From Schistocerca nitens (taxonomy: Eukaryota; Arthropoda; Insecta; Orthoptera; Acrididae): a DNA stretch of 64,000 nucleotides. Below are positions 11,790-22,440 of the stretch, piece after piece; position 1 is the first letter of the stretch; every line of letters starts with the position of its first letter. The stretch lies in the NCBI RefSeq assembly GCF_023898315.1, contig NC_064619.1:371458150-371522149 (forward strand). Direction: 5' to 3'. The notes beneath the pieces were generated by a model, which saw only the letters and a program-made list of their open reading frames with translations, had not been told where the DNA came from and searched no databases. A program made the position numbers and the translations under genes.

Positions 11790-12212
11790 AGGACACACGA
11801 AAATGGATAAATGGACACATCAAAGTAACAACCTGAAATGTGAGATGAATTTTTTTTCCCCAAAAGGAGGTAGAACTAGTAAATATACTAAGCAACATGA
11901 ATATCGATGCTGTAGCACTCACATAAATGAAAAAGAAATTAAGAGGAAATAAATATTTAGGGGATTACATTATGTTGTATAGTGGTGTTGAACAACGTAA
12001 AAGAGCAACCCACTACTCCTGCATAAAAAATGGGATAAAGACATCCAAGATTATACATACGTAAGTGAAAGAATACTTAAAGTCAGGCTGAAACTCATAA
12101 GGGGTAACGCAACCTTTATAAGTGTATATGCACCTGAAGAAGTGAAAAAACATGAGTCGGAAAGCTTCTATGAAGAACTACAGAAGACTGAGTAAATACA
12201 GTGCTGCTGATC
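11790..12212 (+). pseudogene. Element C endonuclease, first half
   Basis: The decayed APE-type endonuclease reads in mixed frames: HIKVTT followed by a stop where family context expects Trp, then VELVNILSNMNIDAVALT near 11868-11920, a GDYIMLYSGVEQRKRA block near 11960-12005, and RLKLIRGNATFISVYAPEE near 12088-12140. The frame ends in FYEELQKT near 12160-12190, just before the DFN motif. That motif reappears at about 15855, beyond element D. The stops and frame changes show no function remains. Confidence 0.75.
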
Positions 12213-12225
12213 AGACATTGCTCGA

Positions 12226-12579
12226 GTGATGAGACAAAAGTATCTACAAGACATCACTAGTACAATTAAGCCAAATGCTTGTTTCCAGGATGTGGCAGCA
12301 AGAAACGCTGAAATGGATGATCTGGATTCTGAATGTGTTGCCGTGTTCCTGGCTGGCACAAACGATGTGGCTAGGAATGAAACAAGAAGACTTCAGCTTT
12401 CCCTTAACGAAACATTACATCGTTTAAGAAACACTAATGTCCTAGTTTTCTCAGTGCCTCACCGCCATGATCTACCCATGTGGTCCTGCGTCAATTTAGA
12501 AGTAAGAAAAGCAAATGAAATTATGTTTAATATTTGTAAGAAATATACGATGTATTATTTGTGGACATCAGTAGATTAG
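12226..12579 (+). pseudogene. Element D ORF1 fragment, SGNH-esterase-like
   Basis: The 117-residue frame begins MRQKYLQDITSTIKPNACF and contains VAVFLAGTNDVARNETRR (about residues 41-58). The GTNDV block resembles the GxND motif of SGNH hydrolases carried by CR1/L2-type ORF1 proteins. It then gives LRNTNVLVFSVPHRHDLP, a typical following strand. The N-terminal part (PHD or coiled region) and the catalytic Ser block are not seen, so the ORF1 is 5' truncated or diverged. Its role in retrotransposition is unproven, and the assignment rests on the motif plus the ORF2 downstream. Confidence 0.55.
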
Positions 12580-12899
12580 GAAGTAGATTTCATACATTAC
12601 ACGGACTTTACCTGAACAGTCTTGGTAAAAAAAACTATGTAAGTGAAAGAGTTCTCGAATTTTCCAAAATGTAGTATTAGACTTTGGGACTAAATTAAGT
12701 AAGAGTAGTTCTACATCAATCCAATATAGTAACATGAAAGCAGGTTTAAAGAGCCAGGGAAACGCGAGTCACTGACCAAGCCTAGTCCAGACCAGGCTTG
12801 CTCACTTCCTGTTGACCAGGGCCTAACTCATACTAAAAACAGCAAATAAATAGTTCAGCAGGCAGTATCTCCAAATCTAATAACATTATACCTAACTAT

Positions 12900-15661
12900 A
12901 CCGCTAAGATTATGTTTCTTAACATACAGGGCTTATTGCATGTTCTGATCGAGGAAAAGCAAATAGAAGTTCTTGGTTTAGCTGAACATTGGATGAACCC
13001 TGATGGCCTCAACTTGACAGGCATTCCAGATTTTAAAGTAGCCTCTTACTTTTGCCATAAAGATAAGAAATGAGGTGGCTCTGCCATTTTAATTAAGAAC
13101 CACCTTGTTTTTGAGCCACTACCTAGTGTAACAAATTTATTTGTCGAGGAAACTTTTGAAATATCTGCCTGTTACATTGTGACTTATGGAACAGCCTTTA
13201 TCTGTATTTACAGAAACCCAGTATTGGAAAATAAGAGAGAATTATTTGAAAGGTTGGACATCTTATTAAACACATTGTTTTTAATGAAAGTTAATGTAAT
13301 TCTGATGGCTGATTTTAATATTAATTTCAACTCCAGTACTTCAACAACTTGGAAATAAATAGCTTAGTTAAAAGCTATTGGATGAATATCATGCTGAAGA
13401 ATGTCGTCATAAGACCTGGTAGTGTAAACATGGGTACTTGTATAGACAATATTGTTACAAACTTTTCATTCTTCAAAATATGATACAAATGTGATTGACA
13501 CTCTTCTTTCTGATCATCATGGAATTATTATTCATGTAAACATCATGGAATTATTATTCATGTAAACATCATGGAATTATTATTCATGTAAACATCATGG
13601 AATTATTATTCGTGTAAACATGGTTGCAATGATTTTTAATGTCACCAAGCCTTCTGTGATTTATAAGACACAATGTACAATTAGTGACTGTAATATATCT
13701 GTTTTTCTAAAATGTCTCAGAGAAATTAATTGATTGTGTGTGTATGGTAACACTGGAGCACAATACCAGTTCAACAACTTTCTTGAATTATTCATGTGGG
13801 CAGTTAACATTGGCCTACCACTAAAGAACAAATGTGTTAAAATGAGCAGGGTATCGACTATAAATAAAAATAAGTGGTACACACAGGAACTACAAAAACT
13901 TAAAGATCAATGCAACAATTTCTACTACCTAGCAAAGAATTCATCTCATCTGCATGCCAAAGTAAGATATAAAGAATGCAAATATCAGTACAGAATGGGT
14001 ATTAAGAAAGTTAAATTAGAATATAATTGCAAATTGGTTGCACAAGCTATTAATAAACCAAAAGAAATGTGGAAAATCATTAATGAGAATCTAGCAACGG
14101 GTAGCAAAGAATTTGTATCTAGATCCAAAATTAGTGCTGATAGTTTTAATAATTATTTTGTAAACAGTGTAGATAGTATAGTTACTAAGATACCTGATAG
14201 TAAACATGAACCTAGCTACTATTTGGATATTGCCTATAAAAACCGAAATGCTACGGAAAATGTGTTTTATTTTGAACACATTTGTGTAGAAGATGTACAC
14301 TCTGTCATTCTTTCTCTTAGCAAAAGTGATTCACTGGATATTTACAATATCATCTCTAAAATATTGAAACTTAGTAGTCATAATATAGCAGAGGTTCTCT
14401 GTCACATCATAAACTACTAGTTTGATAGAAGTTGTTTCCCTGAAAAATTAAAGTAGCTAAAATAATCCCTGTCCACAAAAAAGGTGATAATAATTTGCCT
14501 AGCAGTTATAGGCCAGTTTCTCTTGTGCCACTTTTATCCAAGGTCATTGAGACACTAGCGAGTATTCAAATAATCAATTTTCTAGATTCTCGTCAATTAC
14601 TTTCAAATAGCCAGTTTGGGTTTAGGAAAAATCTATCAACATGTGATCAGTTATAGCAAAAGAAGAAAAATTTATTGTAAGTACAAAGTTTTTTGATTTA
14701 TCAAAAGCATTTGACACTGTGTGCGTAACACTCTGCTGCTGAATTTAAAAACTCTAGGTTTCTCAGTCTCTGCTGTTAAAATTATTCAGTCATACTTATC
14801 TAATAGATCTCAAACTGTTTACTTCAATAACCAATTTTCTAGTTTCTTACCCATTAACCATGGTGTTCCTCAAGGGTCAATCTTGGGCCCTCTCTTGTTC
14901 ATATTATATATGAATGACCTACCTAGCAATTTAATAGATGATACTACAAACTGTTACTTGTATCCAGCTGATATCAGTTTAAGTGTTACAGTGCCTACAG
15001 ACAATGACATAAATAACTCTACTTCACTCAAGGTAGATATACTTTCTGGCTAGTGCAATGCCAATAGCTTGTCTATGAACATAAATAAAACACAGGAATT
15101 AAACATTTCGTATAACAATGGAATGACGTTAGAGACTGTTCCTGTTCTTGGCATTGTTTTGCAATATAATTTAGGCTGGTTGGCACAAGTGAATCATTTA
15201 ACACCAAAAATTTCTGAAGAAATATTTATGCTCAGAAAATTACAAGCAACAGTAGATGAGAAAATTTAGTTTTCTGTCTACTATAGTTCTGTTCACTCTT
15301 ATTTGACGTTTGGGACAATCTTGTGGGGAAATAATTGCTACTCAAAATGCGTATTTCCAGCCCAGAAAAAAGCTGTGAGACTGATATGTAAAGAACTCAC
15401 TGTAGAGAATTATTTATTAAACTTAGTATTATGACCTTGCCATGTATATTCATATTTCAATGTCTCTTGTACATTAAAAAGAACTTGTTTAGTTTTGATC
15501 TGATTTCTGATGTACATAGTTACAACACACGACACTGTAATGATGTAAAAAACGACTACTGCTCATATACCAAAACTCTAAACAGCTCGAAACACACGTC
15601 TGTAAAGCTATTTAATAAACTATCAGAGTCAGTTAAGAGTCTAGAGCTGAAAAAAATGTAA
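12900..15661 (+). pseudogene. Element D ORF2: endonuclease and reverse transcriptase, multiply broken
   Basis: Endonuclease blocks include a lead VLGLAEHWM-like stretch near 12970, a MADFNINFN-like block near 13305 and LLSDHHGIIIHV near 13505. The linker FNNYFVNSVDSIVTKI lies near 14145-14190. RT blocks follow: PVHKKGDNNLPSSYRPVSLV near 14470-14530, SQFGFRKNLSTCDQL near 14610, NHGVPQGSILGPLLFILYMN near 14855-14915. The active-site block reads LYPADISL near 14960, where YADD is expected, so the catalytic Asp pair is damaged. The C-terminal HSYNTRHCND near 15510 and KLFNKLSESVK near 15605 are standard for CR1-group ORF2. Stops and a 26-bp tandem expansion inside the endonuclease confirm a dead copy. 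Confidence 0.75.
13515..13618 (+). repeat. 26-bp tandem repeat, four copies, in endonuclease of element D
   Basis: Four consecutive 26-bp units start catcatggaattattattc at 13515, 13541, 13567 and 13593. The first three are identical and the fourth has one change (cgtg for catg). The unit covers the SDHHGI-coding motif. Because 26 is not a multiple of three, each copy shifts the frame. Confidence 0.95.
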
Positions 15662-15845
15662 GATATTTGTAAGAACTTTATTAATTCAAAATTGTTTTTA
15701 TACAATGGAAGATTTCTGTGAGCATAATTTCTAACATAGATTAATTATTTGTGTAGTTATTGTCATTATTGTCTGTACATTTATTGACGTTGCTTATACA
15801 AGCTTTACATTCCTGTAAACATTTTTTTTGAGCAATCAATCAATC

Positions 15846-16450
15846 ATTATGATGGCTGATTTCAATGTCAGAATAGGAAATATTCCAGTAACAAATGTTA
15901 TATGTCCGTTTGATGAATTGAAACGGAAAATTACTAAGACATTTTGTCACTTTCAACAATTTGAAAATCACAAATTCACTTTTTAAGAAAAAGGATATAC
16001 ACAAGTATACTTGGGCCAAGAGAGGTCTTAGATCAATAATTGACTACATCTTAGTAAATAAGATAGCAGGCCAAGTAAGGGACACAAGAGTTTATAGAGG
16101 ACAAGGTATAGGATCAGATCATTTCTCAGTAATCTCCATAATAGATATTTTTACAAAATGGAAGAAAATAAATAAACAAGTAACAAACCAATAATATTAA
16201 AGCATTTATAAGGTATACGTACTTGAAGAGGACAGTATCAGACACCTGTACCAAAGGAGAGTAAATGAAGAACTAGCAAACTTACAAACTAAGGACAATA
16301 TAGAAGAAAACTGGCAAACTCTGAAGAATACTGTATGCAGAGTTGCAGAAGAAGCTCTCGGTAAAAAGAAAAGAATACAGAACAGAAGAGGCCCAAAAAT
16401 TTTGAATGAGGATATAATGAAAGCTGTCAAAGAAAATCAGGATGCATATA
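15846..16450 (+). pseudogene. Element C endonuclease second half and linker
   Basis: The sequence resumes with MMADFNVRIGNIPVTNVI near 15849-15903, the DFN motif missing from the first half. It continues with KYTWAKRGLRSIIDYILVNK (16003-16065), the IDY(I/L) motif, and GSDHFSVISII (16111-16143), the SDH motif. The linker region KENQDAY leads to the mariner-like insertion at 16451. Frames change near 15960 and after 16194. Confidence 0.75.
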
Positions 16451-17368
16451 CAGGGTGTTCCAAAAAGGTACGGCCAAACTTTCAGGAAACATTCCTCACA
16501 CACAAATAAGGAAAAGATGTTATGTGGACATGTGTCCGGAAACGCTTAATTTCCATGTTAGAGCTCATTTTAGTTTCGTCAGTATGTACTGTACTTCCTC
16601 GATTCACAATCGACATCTGTGGGTTATCGAGAATCCGCACGCAATTGTGCAATCACGTCATCAACAGAGATTTTCTGTGAACGTTTGGGCAGGCATTGTT
16701 GGTGATGTCTTGATTGGGCTCCATGTTCTTCCACCTACGCTCAATGGAGCACATTATCATGATTTCATATGGGATGCTCTACTTGTGCTGCTAGAACATG
16801 TGCCTTTACAAGTACGACACAACATGTGGTTCATGCACGATGGAGCTCCTGCACATTTCAGTCAAAGTGTTTGTACGCTTCTCAACAACAGATTCGGTGA
16901 CCGATGGATTGGTGGAGGTGGACCAATTCCATGGCCTCCATGCTCTCCTGACATCAACCCTCTTGACTTTCATTTATGGTGGCATTTGAAAGCTCTTGTC
17001 TACGCAACCACGGAACCAAATGTAGAGACTCTTCGTGCTTGCATTGTGGATGGCTGTGATACAATACGCCATTCTCCAGAGCTGCATCAGCGCATCAGGG
17101 ATTCCATGCGATGGAGGGTGGATGCATGTATCCTCGCTAACGGAGGAGATTTTAAACATTTCCTGTAACAAAGTGTTTGAAGTCACGCTGGTACGTTATG
17201 TTGCTGTGTGTAGCCATTCCATGATTAACGTGATTTGAAGAGAAGTAATAAAATGAGCTCTAACATGGAAAGTAAGCGTTTCCAGACACATGTCCACATA
17301 ACATATTTTCTTTCTTTGTGTGAGGAATGTTTCCTGAAAATTTGGCTGTACCTTTTTGTCACACCCTA
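16451..17368 (+). mobile_element. Tc1/mariner-like transposon with ~60-bp inverted termini
   Basis: The left end starts cagggtgttccaaaaaggta at 16451. The reverse complement of the right end (17368 back) starts tagggtgtgacaaaaaggta. The two arms stay similar for about 60 bp (16451-16510 and 17309-17368). TA dinucleotides flank both ends (16449-16450 and 17369-17370), as expected for IS630/Tc1/mariner insertion. At 918 bp the element is shorter than autonomous relatives, and the 5' part of the transposase is missing. Confidence 0.85.
16590..17168 (+). pseudogene. Tc1/mariner-like transposase, N-terminally truncated
   Basis: The open frame ends at TAA 17166 and carries the C-terminal DDE/D domain of an IS630/Tc1/mariner transposase, which cuts and rejoins element ends. 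Visible blocks are FSVNVWAGIVGDVLIG (about 16672-16720), WFMHDGAPAHFS (second catalytic Asp, about 16828-16863) and WPPCSPDINPLDFHLW (third catalytic position, about 16933-16980), with 36 residues between the two Asp. The DNA-binding N-terminus and first Asp region are deleted or unrecognisable, and the first 40-50 codons of the open frame include the terminal repeat. It is therefore not expected to work alone. Confidence 0.75.
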
Positions 17369-17370
17369 TA

Positions 17371-18877
17371 TAAAATACTTAAGCAACCCCACTATGGAGA
17401 ACAAACAATACTATAAGGAGAAAAGAAATAACATTAAATGCATGATAATGAAAGCATATGAGAAATTCTGGGATAGGTTTCACTCTAATATCGAACATGA
17501 TATACACAGAAGACAACAAATGGTATATAAGGATTTAAAAACCCTAAACACAAAAGAAAGAGAGAAGATACAAATAAATAGTATTGAAGAAGAACAGTGG
17601 ATAAATCAATATAGCGAATTGTGGTATGATCATACAGCACAAGAAACTGGAATCGAACAACTAGATGAGAAAGGATTAGATGAAATACAGTCTGACAAAT
17701 TAACATCTGCACTAATATCACCTAAGAACAGAAAAGCAACAGGAAAAGACGGCATTGATGCTGAATTATTAAAATATGGAGAAATTATACACCAACAACT
17801 GCTACATCTCTTCAACAAATGTTGGAAACAGAAGAGTATTCCCAAAGACCAGAAAACAGCTAGAGTGATATCAGTTTTTAAAAAAGGAGATGAAAGCCTA
17901 TGCATTAATTACAGAGGAATAAGTTTACTAGACTCAGCATACAAGGTGTATGGTAAGATTTTAAATACAGGACTTAAAAACATTGCAGAAGCAGTACTGA
18001 ATGAGGAACAAACGGGTTTTAGGGAAGGACACTCCACAATAGATACAATTTTTATTCTACAGCAAATAACAGAAAAACGGAGAGAGTATAATAAAGAAAC
18101 ACACATTGCTTTTATTGATTTTAAAGAAGCTTTTGACAATGTCAATAGATAGAAACTTTGGGAAGTAATGACGAATTGCAGATATACAATGCATCTATTA
18201 AATGCAATAAAAAGTTTTTATCAAGTGACATATCACTCCAGATGTCAACGGTAAAACAACTAACGAGATACCAACTAAAAAGGGGTATGACAAGGCTGCT
18301 GCATCTCTCCAAATTTGTTCAACATCTACATTAATGAAATAATACATATATGGAAATCAGAATTTCAGAAAGGCATCTACCTAGACAGGAACATTCTTTT
18401 AAATAATTTACTATATGCTGATGATGCAGAGATCCTAACAGATAAGGAAGATGACCATCATGGAAATTTCAAAAGAAAAAACGAAGACAATGGCCTTCAT
18501 TGAGAAAGAACCAATCAGAACCAAAATAGTGATAGATCAGAAGATTTTAGAGCAAGTAAACCGATTGAGTTGCCTCAGATGTGAAGTGACATATGGCTAC
18601 AGCAGAAATGTTGAAATTAAGCTTAGTAAATTCAGCCAGATATGTGGAACAATTAATAGAAACCTAAAAAACAAAACCAGTAAAGATAATCAAATTAAAT
18701 TTTACAAAACTGTTGCAGTTCGCACACTGCTCTGGGGAAGCGACGCCTGGGTGATTACCAAGGCAAGAAAGCCAGATTCAGGCACAAGAAATGTAATTCC
18801 TTAGAGGTGTTAAAGGTTGCACAAGAGAAGACAGGCTAAGAAATCAAGATATTAGAGAAGAACTGCAAATCTTTAGC
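17371..18877 (+). pseudogene. Element C reverse transcriptase
   Basis: The frame is open from about 17371 (IKYLSNPTMENKQYYKEKRN) to a stop at 18150. RT blocks are ISPKNRKATGKDGIDAELLK (17715), INYRGISLLDSAYKVYGKIL (17904), QTGFREGHSTIDTIF (18010) and AFIDFKEAFDNVNR (18109). A stop replaces the expected Trp at 18150. After frame changes the CCISPNLFNIYINEII block (about 18300) and NNLLYADDAEIL (about 18403) contain the catalytic YADD. The C-terminal region at 18720-18870 continues to an EELQIFS-like block before insertion E. Confidence 0.8.
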
Positions 18878-18908
<31 letters not shown>

Positions 18909-19212
18909 CACCACCACCACAACATGATCAGGCCCAGTGGACCGCACGCATCTACAAGTTTCCTCCTCCACTGTATTCTGTCCATTGATGCTGTCCGCCA
19001 CCCATTCACATCTATTGACAGTTGGTTTAAATCTTCATGGAGACCATGTCTCTTTCCTGTAGGTGTGAAATCCAGGAGCTTCCGAGGCCATCTGTGATCC
19101 TCCATCCGGGCCACATGTCCGGCCCACTGCATTCGTTTGGCTTTGACAGTTCCTGCTATGTTGGGTTCCTCAAGCTCTTGGTTGTATCTGATCCTCCATT
19201 CCCCTGTATCTG
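18878..19212 (-). mobile_element. 5'-truncated RTE LINE tail E with trinucleotide 3' tail
   Basis: Minus-strand reading from 19212 gives the ORF2 C-terminus of another RTE-type LINE: TGEWRIRYNQELEEPNIAGT, then RMQWAGHVARMEDHRWPRKL and DVNGWRTASMDRIQWRRKL. It ends about 18925 in GPLGLIM. The 3' tail is (TGG)n followed by (TAG)n on minus, at 18899-18920 and 18878-18899. The arginine/proline-rich GRP segment that relatives usually carry before the last block is shortened. Severe 5' truncation is the usual outcome of incomplete LINE reverse transcription. It splits element C. Confidence 0.8.
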
Positions 19213-19296
19213 CATCCTCAATGATAAAATTCGAGATTACAGAAAAAAATGGATTCGAACATCTACAAAGAATGGAGAGTGAGAGACTTCCTTTAA

Positions 19297-20860
19297 CCCT
19301 CTATTGCACAAGAACAGTAAAACTAAGAATTTTCCAATAACAACTTTGGATTTATACTTCATAGTGCCCATGAATGAAAAATAGATGATGATAAACTTTC
19401 TAGTATATATATTTTGGAAAATATCACTCTGTATGTTCAAATATACACTGCGCAAATACGGATGTAATGAGTACGTACATATTAGTTCGTATAAGGTACT
19501 ACATTTTTGGAGAACAGAGTTCAAAATTTATGGTACATCGACAAATTAAGACTTTAAATTAAATTTTATTTAAAAAACGAAAATAAAAAACATTATAAAA
19601 GTTGGGTATACATCAGTTAGCAAAATGTCACTACTATGCAGTTACATATTTCCAGAATTTATACATTGTGAATATTGTAGAAACAATTTCTATCTGGTAC
19701 AAAACACAAATAGGTGTTACATTTGGTACACATTACTTTTGTTATTTTTTGACATTTATTATATTTACATCAGGCAGATTTTTCACAGTAGTTAGGCCAG
19801 TGATCGATTCTGTCCTTCCTGATGTCAGCATTTGCTGTATTTGGCTGCCTTCTCTTTTTGGTGCCACTGCCTGGTGAGCTATCCAGCGATTGTCTCTTGG
19901 ATGGTTTTCCTGACCAGCATAAGGATTCAGCAATATCAAGCTTGAATTCAAACAAAGCCATCTGGGTTTTCTCTTCAATACTATTTTCATGACAGGCTCT
20001 CTTGTAAAGTAGCCAAGCAACAACACAACTCATGTCCAATAAATGGAAGAACAGTCTCATGTAATATTTCTTTGACCTGATTTTCGTTCTGTACAGAGCT
20101 AATAAGGAGTCAATAGTGTCAACACCTCCCATAAACTTGTTGTACTCCTTCACAATCTTTGGGCATTTTATTTCGATATGTTGCTTTGTTTTTTTGTCAT
20201 ATCTTGCAACCTGGCTTTCTGGGTGAGTGCCTGAAAAGGTGCCCAGAAGGCTGACACATCTGTTGTCTTGCCATTTCACAAGAATCAGGTCATATCCAGA
20301 AACAGATGCAGTGGATTCAACAGATGTGCCTCTTCCCTGCTTTTTCATTTCAGCATCAGATGGCATCTTATTGTTTCTCACTCTATTCAACTGTACTGTT
20401 CCCAGACAGTGAATACCACATTTTACCAGCTCAACTTGAAGCTCTGGACTGCAGAACCAGTTATCATAGAACAGTTTATGATTTTTGTACTTTGGTATTC
20501 TTTCAGCCAATCTGAGCACTACATTTCCACTGGCGTTTACATTAGGAAGATGACTGGGTTGATTGACGGGTCCAGAATAGATTTCGAAATCATAAATAAT
20601 ACCACTGGCACCTGCTATGCAATATATTTTGTAGCCCCACTTTTTTGGTTTCTTGGGATTATACTGTTTCAAGCTACTGTGACCTTTGAATGGCACAGTT
20701 TGTTCGTCCACTGCAAGGTGTTCTTCAATTGGTATTTTTGATAAATTTTTTCGCAGCATATCTGAGTATACAGTGCACGTCAGTGGCACAGTTACATCAC
20801 ATGAGCCAGTACAGAGTTCTGAAAATATGTATATTTAAATATACACAGTGCAATAGAGGG
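19297..20860 (-). mobile_element. Compact piggyBac transposon with perfect TIRs and TTAA duplications
   Basis: The termini are a perfect 13-bp inverted repeat, ccctctattgcac at 19297-19309 and its complement at 20848-20860. TTAA lies directly outside on both sides (19293-19296 and 20861-20864), the hallmark target of piggyBac. The element is 1564 bp, shorter than the roughly 2.4 kb of autonomous relatives, because the transposase 5' part is deleted. It sits within the 3' coding end of LINE C, whose reading resumes at 20865 (KVRNYKCHRRRDRGRP). Confidence 0.95.
19659..20789 (-). pseudogene. piggyBac transposase, N-terminally deleted, catalytic core open, one stop before the Cys-rich tail
   Basis: From ATG 20789 the minus frame is open for 339 codons to TGA 19770-19772. 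The three catalytic Asp of the DDD nuclease are present: AVDEQTVPFKG (D28), LFYDNWFCS (D109) and FMGGVDTIDSL (D224). A basic segment KKRRQ lies near the end. After the single TGA the same frame continues with CKYNKCQK, MCTKCNTYLCF and NCFYNIHNV to TAA at 19659-19661, which is the cysteine-rich zinc domain used for end recognition. About 200 N-terminal residues of typical piggyBac proteins are absent, since the ATG is only 70 bp from the right TIR. It might bind or cut poorly or act as an inhibitor, but that is speculation. Confidence 0.85.
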
Positions 20861-20964
20861 TTAAAGGTAAGAAATTATAAGTGCCATCGCAGAAGAGACA
20901 GAGGAAGACCTTAATACCCGAAGAGAAGATGAAGACCAAATAAGATTCATATTAGCATAATGGA

Positions 20965-21110
20965 TAATGCAAGTGAGTGATGTCCATTTCCACAATGAAT
21001 GTAATTTCCATACACAAAAGGCAATGTAAATATATAAAACTGCAACCAGCCACTTTTTTAAATAGTTGTTTATTAATCTATGAACCGGTTTTCGAGCCAT
21101 TTCAGATAGT
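20965..21110. repeat. Short AT-rich repeat fragment
   Basis: The sequence around 21055-21105 (tgtttattaatctatgaacc, then ggttttcgagcc) has the look of a dispersed repeat end bordering the tandem array. No coding capacity is seen and the family is not recognised. Confidence 0.3.
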
Positions 21111-21149
21111 TTTCTCGAAGTTACATCACTAAATCTAGCATAATGCTGG

Positions 21150-22440
21150 ATGTGACAAGAAGATGTTCTGAAAACATGTCACTATTAAGGCAATTTTCAA
21201 GTTAGACCTACAAAAATCGATATTTGGCTTCTTGGTCACATATAACGAAATATGTGTTTAAGTGTTTAATGAAATTTAGGCCCTATGGGTGTAAATTAGT
21301 AGATGAAAGTGTTTTTGAATATAATTTATTAAAGAACTACTAAATTGTTTTTAAAGCTAGATCTATAAAAAATGGTATTTGACTTCTCAGTTAGAAATAA
21401 AAAATAATTGTTTCAGTGTTAAATTCAACCACTAACGGAGTATTTTATTAAATATTTCTTAATGAAAGCATTTTTAAAGCTAAATCTTGAACATTTGAAT
21501 TTGGCTTCTTTGTTAGAAACAAAGGACACGTTTTTCACTGTTTTTTGGAACTGAACCCCATGGGGATGAAATACGGATGTAACTTTTTATGGAAATATTT
21601 TATTATGCAAGCATTTTTGAAGATAAATCTTACGAAAATTTGTATTTGGCTTCTCTGTTAGAAATTAAAAAAATATACATTCACTGTTTTTTGATATTCA
21701 TCTAATGAGGGGGTGAAAAGGGGGGGGGGGAACGAACATTTTATGAAAAATTTCATTGTGAAAGCATCTTAAAAGCTATGTCTATGACAACTGGTGTTTG
21801 GCTTCTCAGTTACAAATGAAAACTCTGGTAATTGAATCCATAAGGGGTGAAATAGGGCCATACTGTTTCACTGACCACCATCACCCAGCTTAAACTGCTA
21901 ATAACAACCTGAAATTTGGGAATGATGTGGATCTTATACTGTAGTCATTGTTTAAGAAGTAATTATTCGAAATTACACTCCTAAGGGGGTGAAATCTGGG
22001 ATGAAAGGCTTTTTCTAAATATTGGGCCAATAAGGCAATTTTGAAGCTAGAACTACCAAAATTGGTATTTGGATTCTCAGTCAGAAATTAAAAAAATTCG
22101 TGTTTCAGCATTTTTGGAAATTCAACCACTAAGGGGATTATTCATTATATTACAATTTTTTAAAGGTAAATCTATGAAAACTGGGATTTCTCTTCCTGGT
22201 TAGATAAAAAGAAAGATGTGTTAGAGGAAAATTTCCGTGGAAATAACACCCTAAGGACACAAAAGGTGTGGATAACAATAACATTGGACTCCAGCGACCA
22301 GAATAGCTTTTTGGTCAGAAGTACATTCGGCAAATACCATACCCCTATGACCCCTATTTAGTGTGAAAAGTTCAGGAGGTACAGCAATTCGTGAATAACA
22401 TAAAAATTCGAACAATGAAAAAAATTCTGTGCAGATCATG
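21150..22440. repeat. Diverged tandem array, units of roughly 115-155 bp
   Basis: A motif close to 'ggtatttggcttctcagttag' recurs near 21220, 21377, 21500, 21643, 21796, 22066 and 22182. Each is preceded by 'aaagctaaatctatgaaaa'-like sequence and followed by 'ttcaaccactaaggggatga'-like sequence. The larger gap (21796-22066) fits two units, one with a lost motif. Units are strongly diverged and no ORF is conserved. The end at about 22260-22440 is non-repeated. It may be a satellite or the tandem interior of a non-autonomous element. Confidence 0.75.

Larger units (their letters stand above)
12213..15845 (+). mobile_element. CR1-like non-LTR retrotransposon D inserted into element C
   Basis: An ORF1 with an esterase-like stretch (12226-12579) is followed by an ORF2 with endonuclease, RT and a C-terminal HSYNTR block. 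The 3' end is a short tandem tail (caatcaatcaatca, about 15832-15845), as in CR1/L2-group elements, with no poly(A). The element sits exactly between the two halves of C's endonuclease. Multiple stops and frameshifts affect ORF2. The copy is nearly full length but inactive. Confidence 0.75.
11467..20960 (+). mobile_element. RTE-like non-LTR retrotransposon C, split by four nested insertions
   Basis: Pieces of one plus-strand LINE appear in the correct order: endonuclease start 11790-12212, endonuclease end and linker 15846-16450, RT 17371-18877, C-terminal block 19213-19292, then 20865-20960. The gaps hold a CR1-like LINE (D, 12213-15845), a mariner-like element (16451-17368), an RTE tail on minus (E, 18878-19212) and a piggyBac (19297-20860). 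At each junction the C reading resumes at the expected protein position. C is therefore the oldest element of this block. Its leader between 11467 and 11790 is inferred from position only. Confidence 0.8.

Noticed and set aside
12226..12579. Host SGNH esterase
   Set aside because: It is followed by a CR1-type ORF2 in the same orientation and lacks a Ser block; it is better explained as LINE ORF1.
13515..13618. CRISPR-like array (also 60871-60978 and 44201-44285)
   Set aside because: Units are contiguous without unique spacers; they are plain tandem repeats in eukaryotic transposons.
19770..20789. Domesticated piggyBac gene
   Set aside because: TIRs and TTAA duplications are intact and tight to the frame, so it is a transposon copy. 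Domestication would need evidence of transcription and selection.
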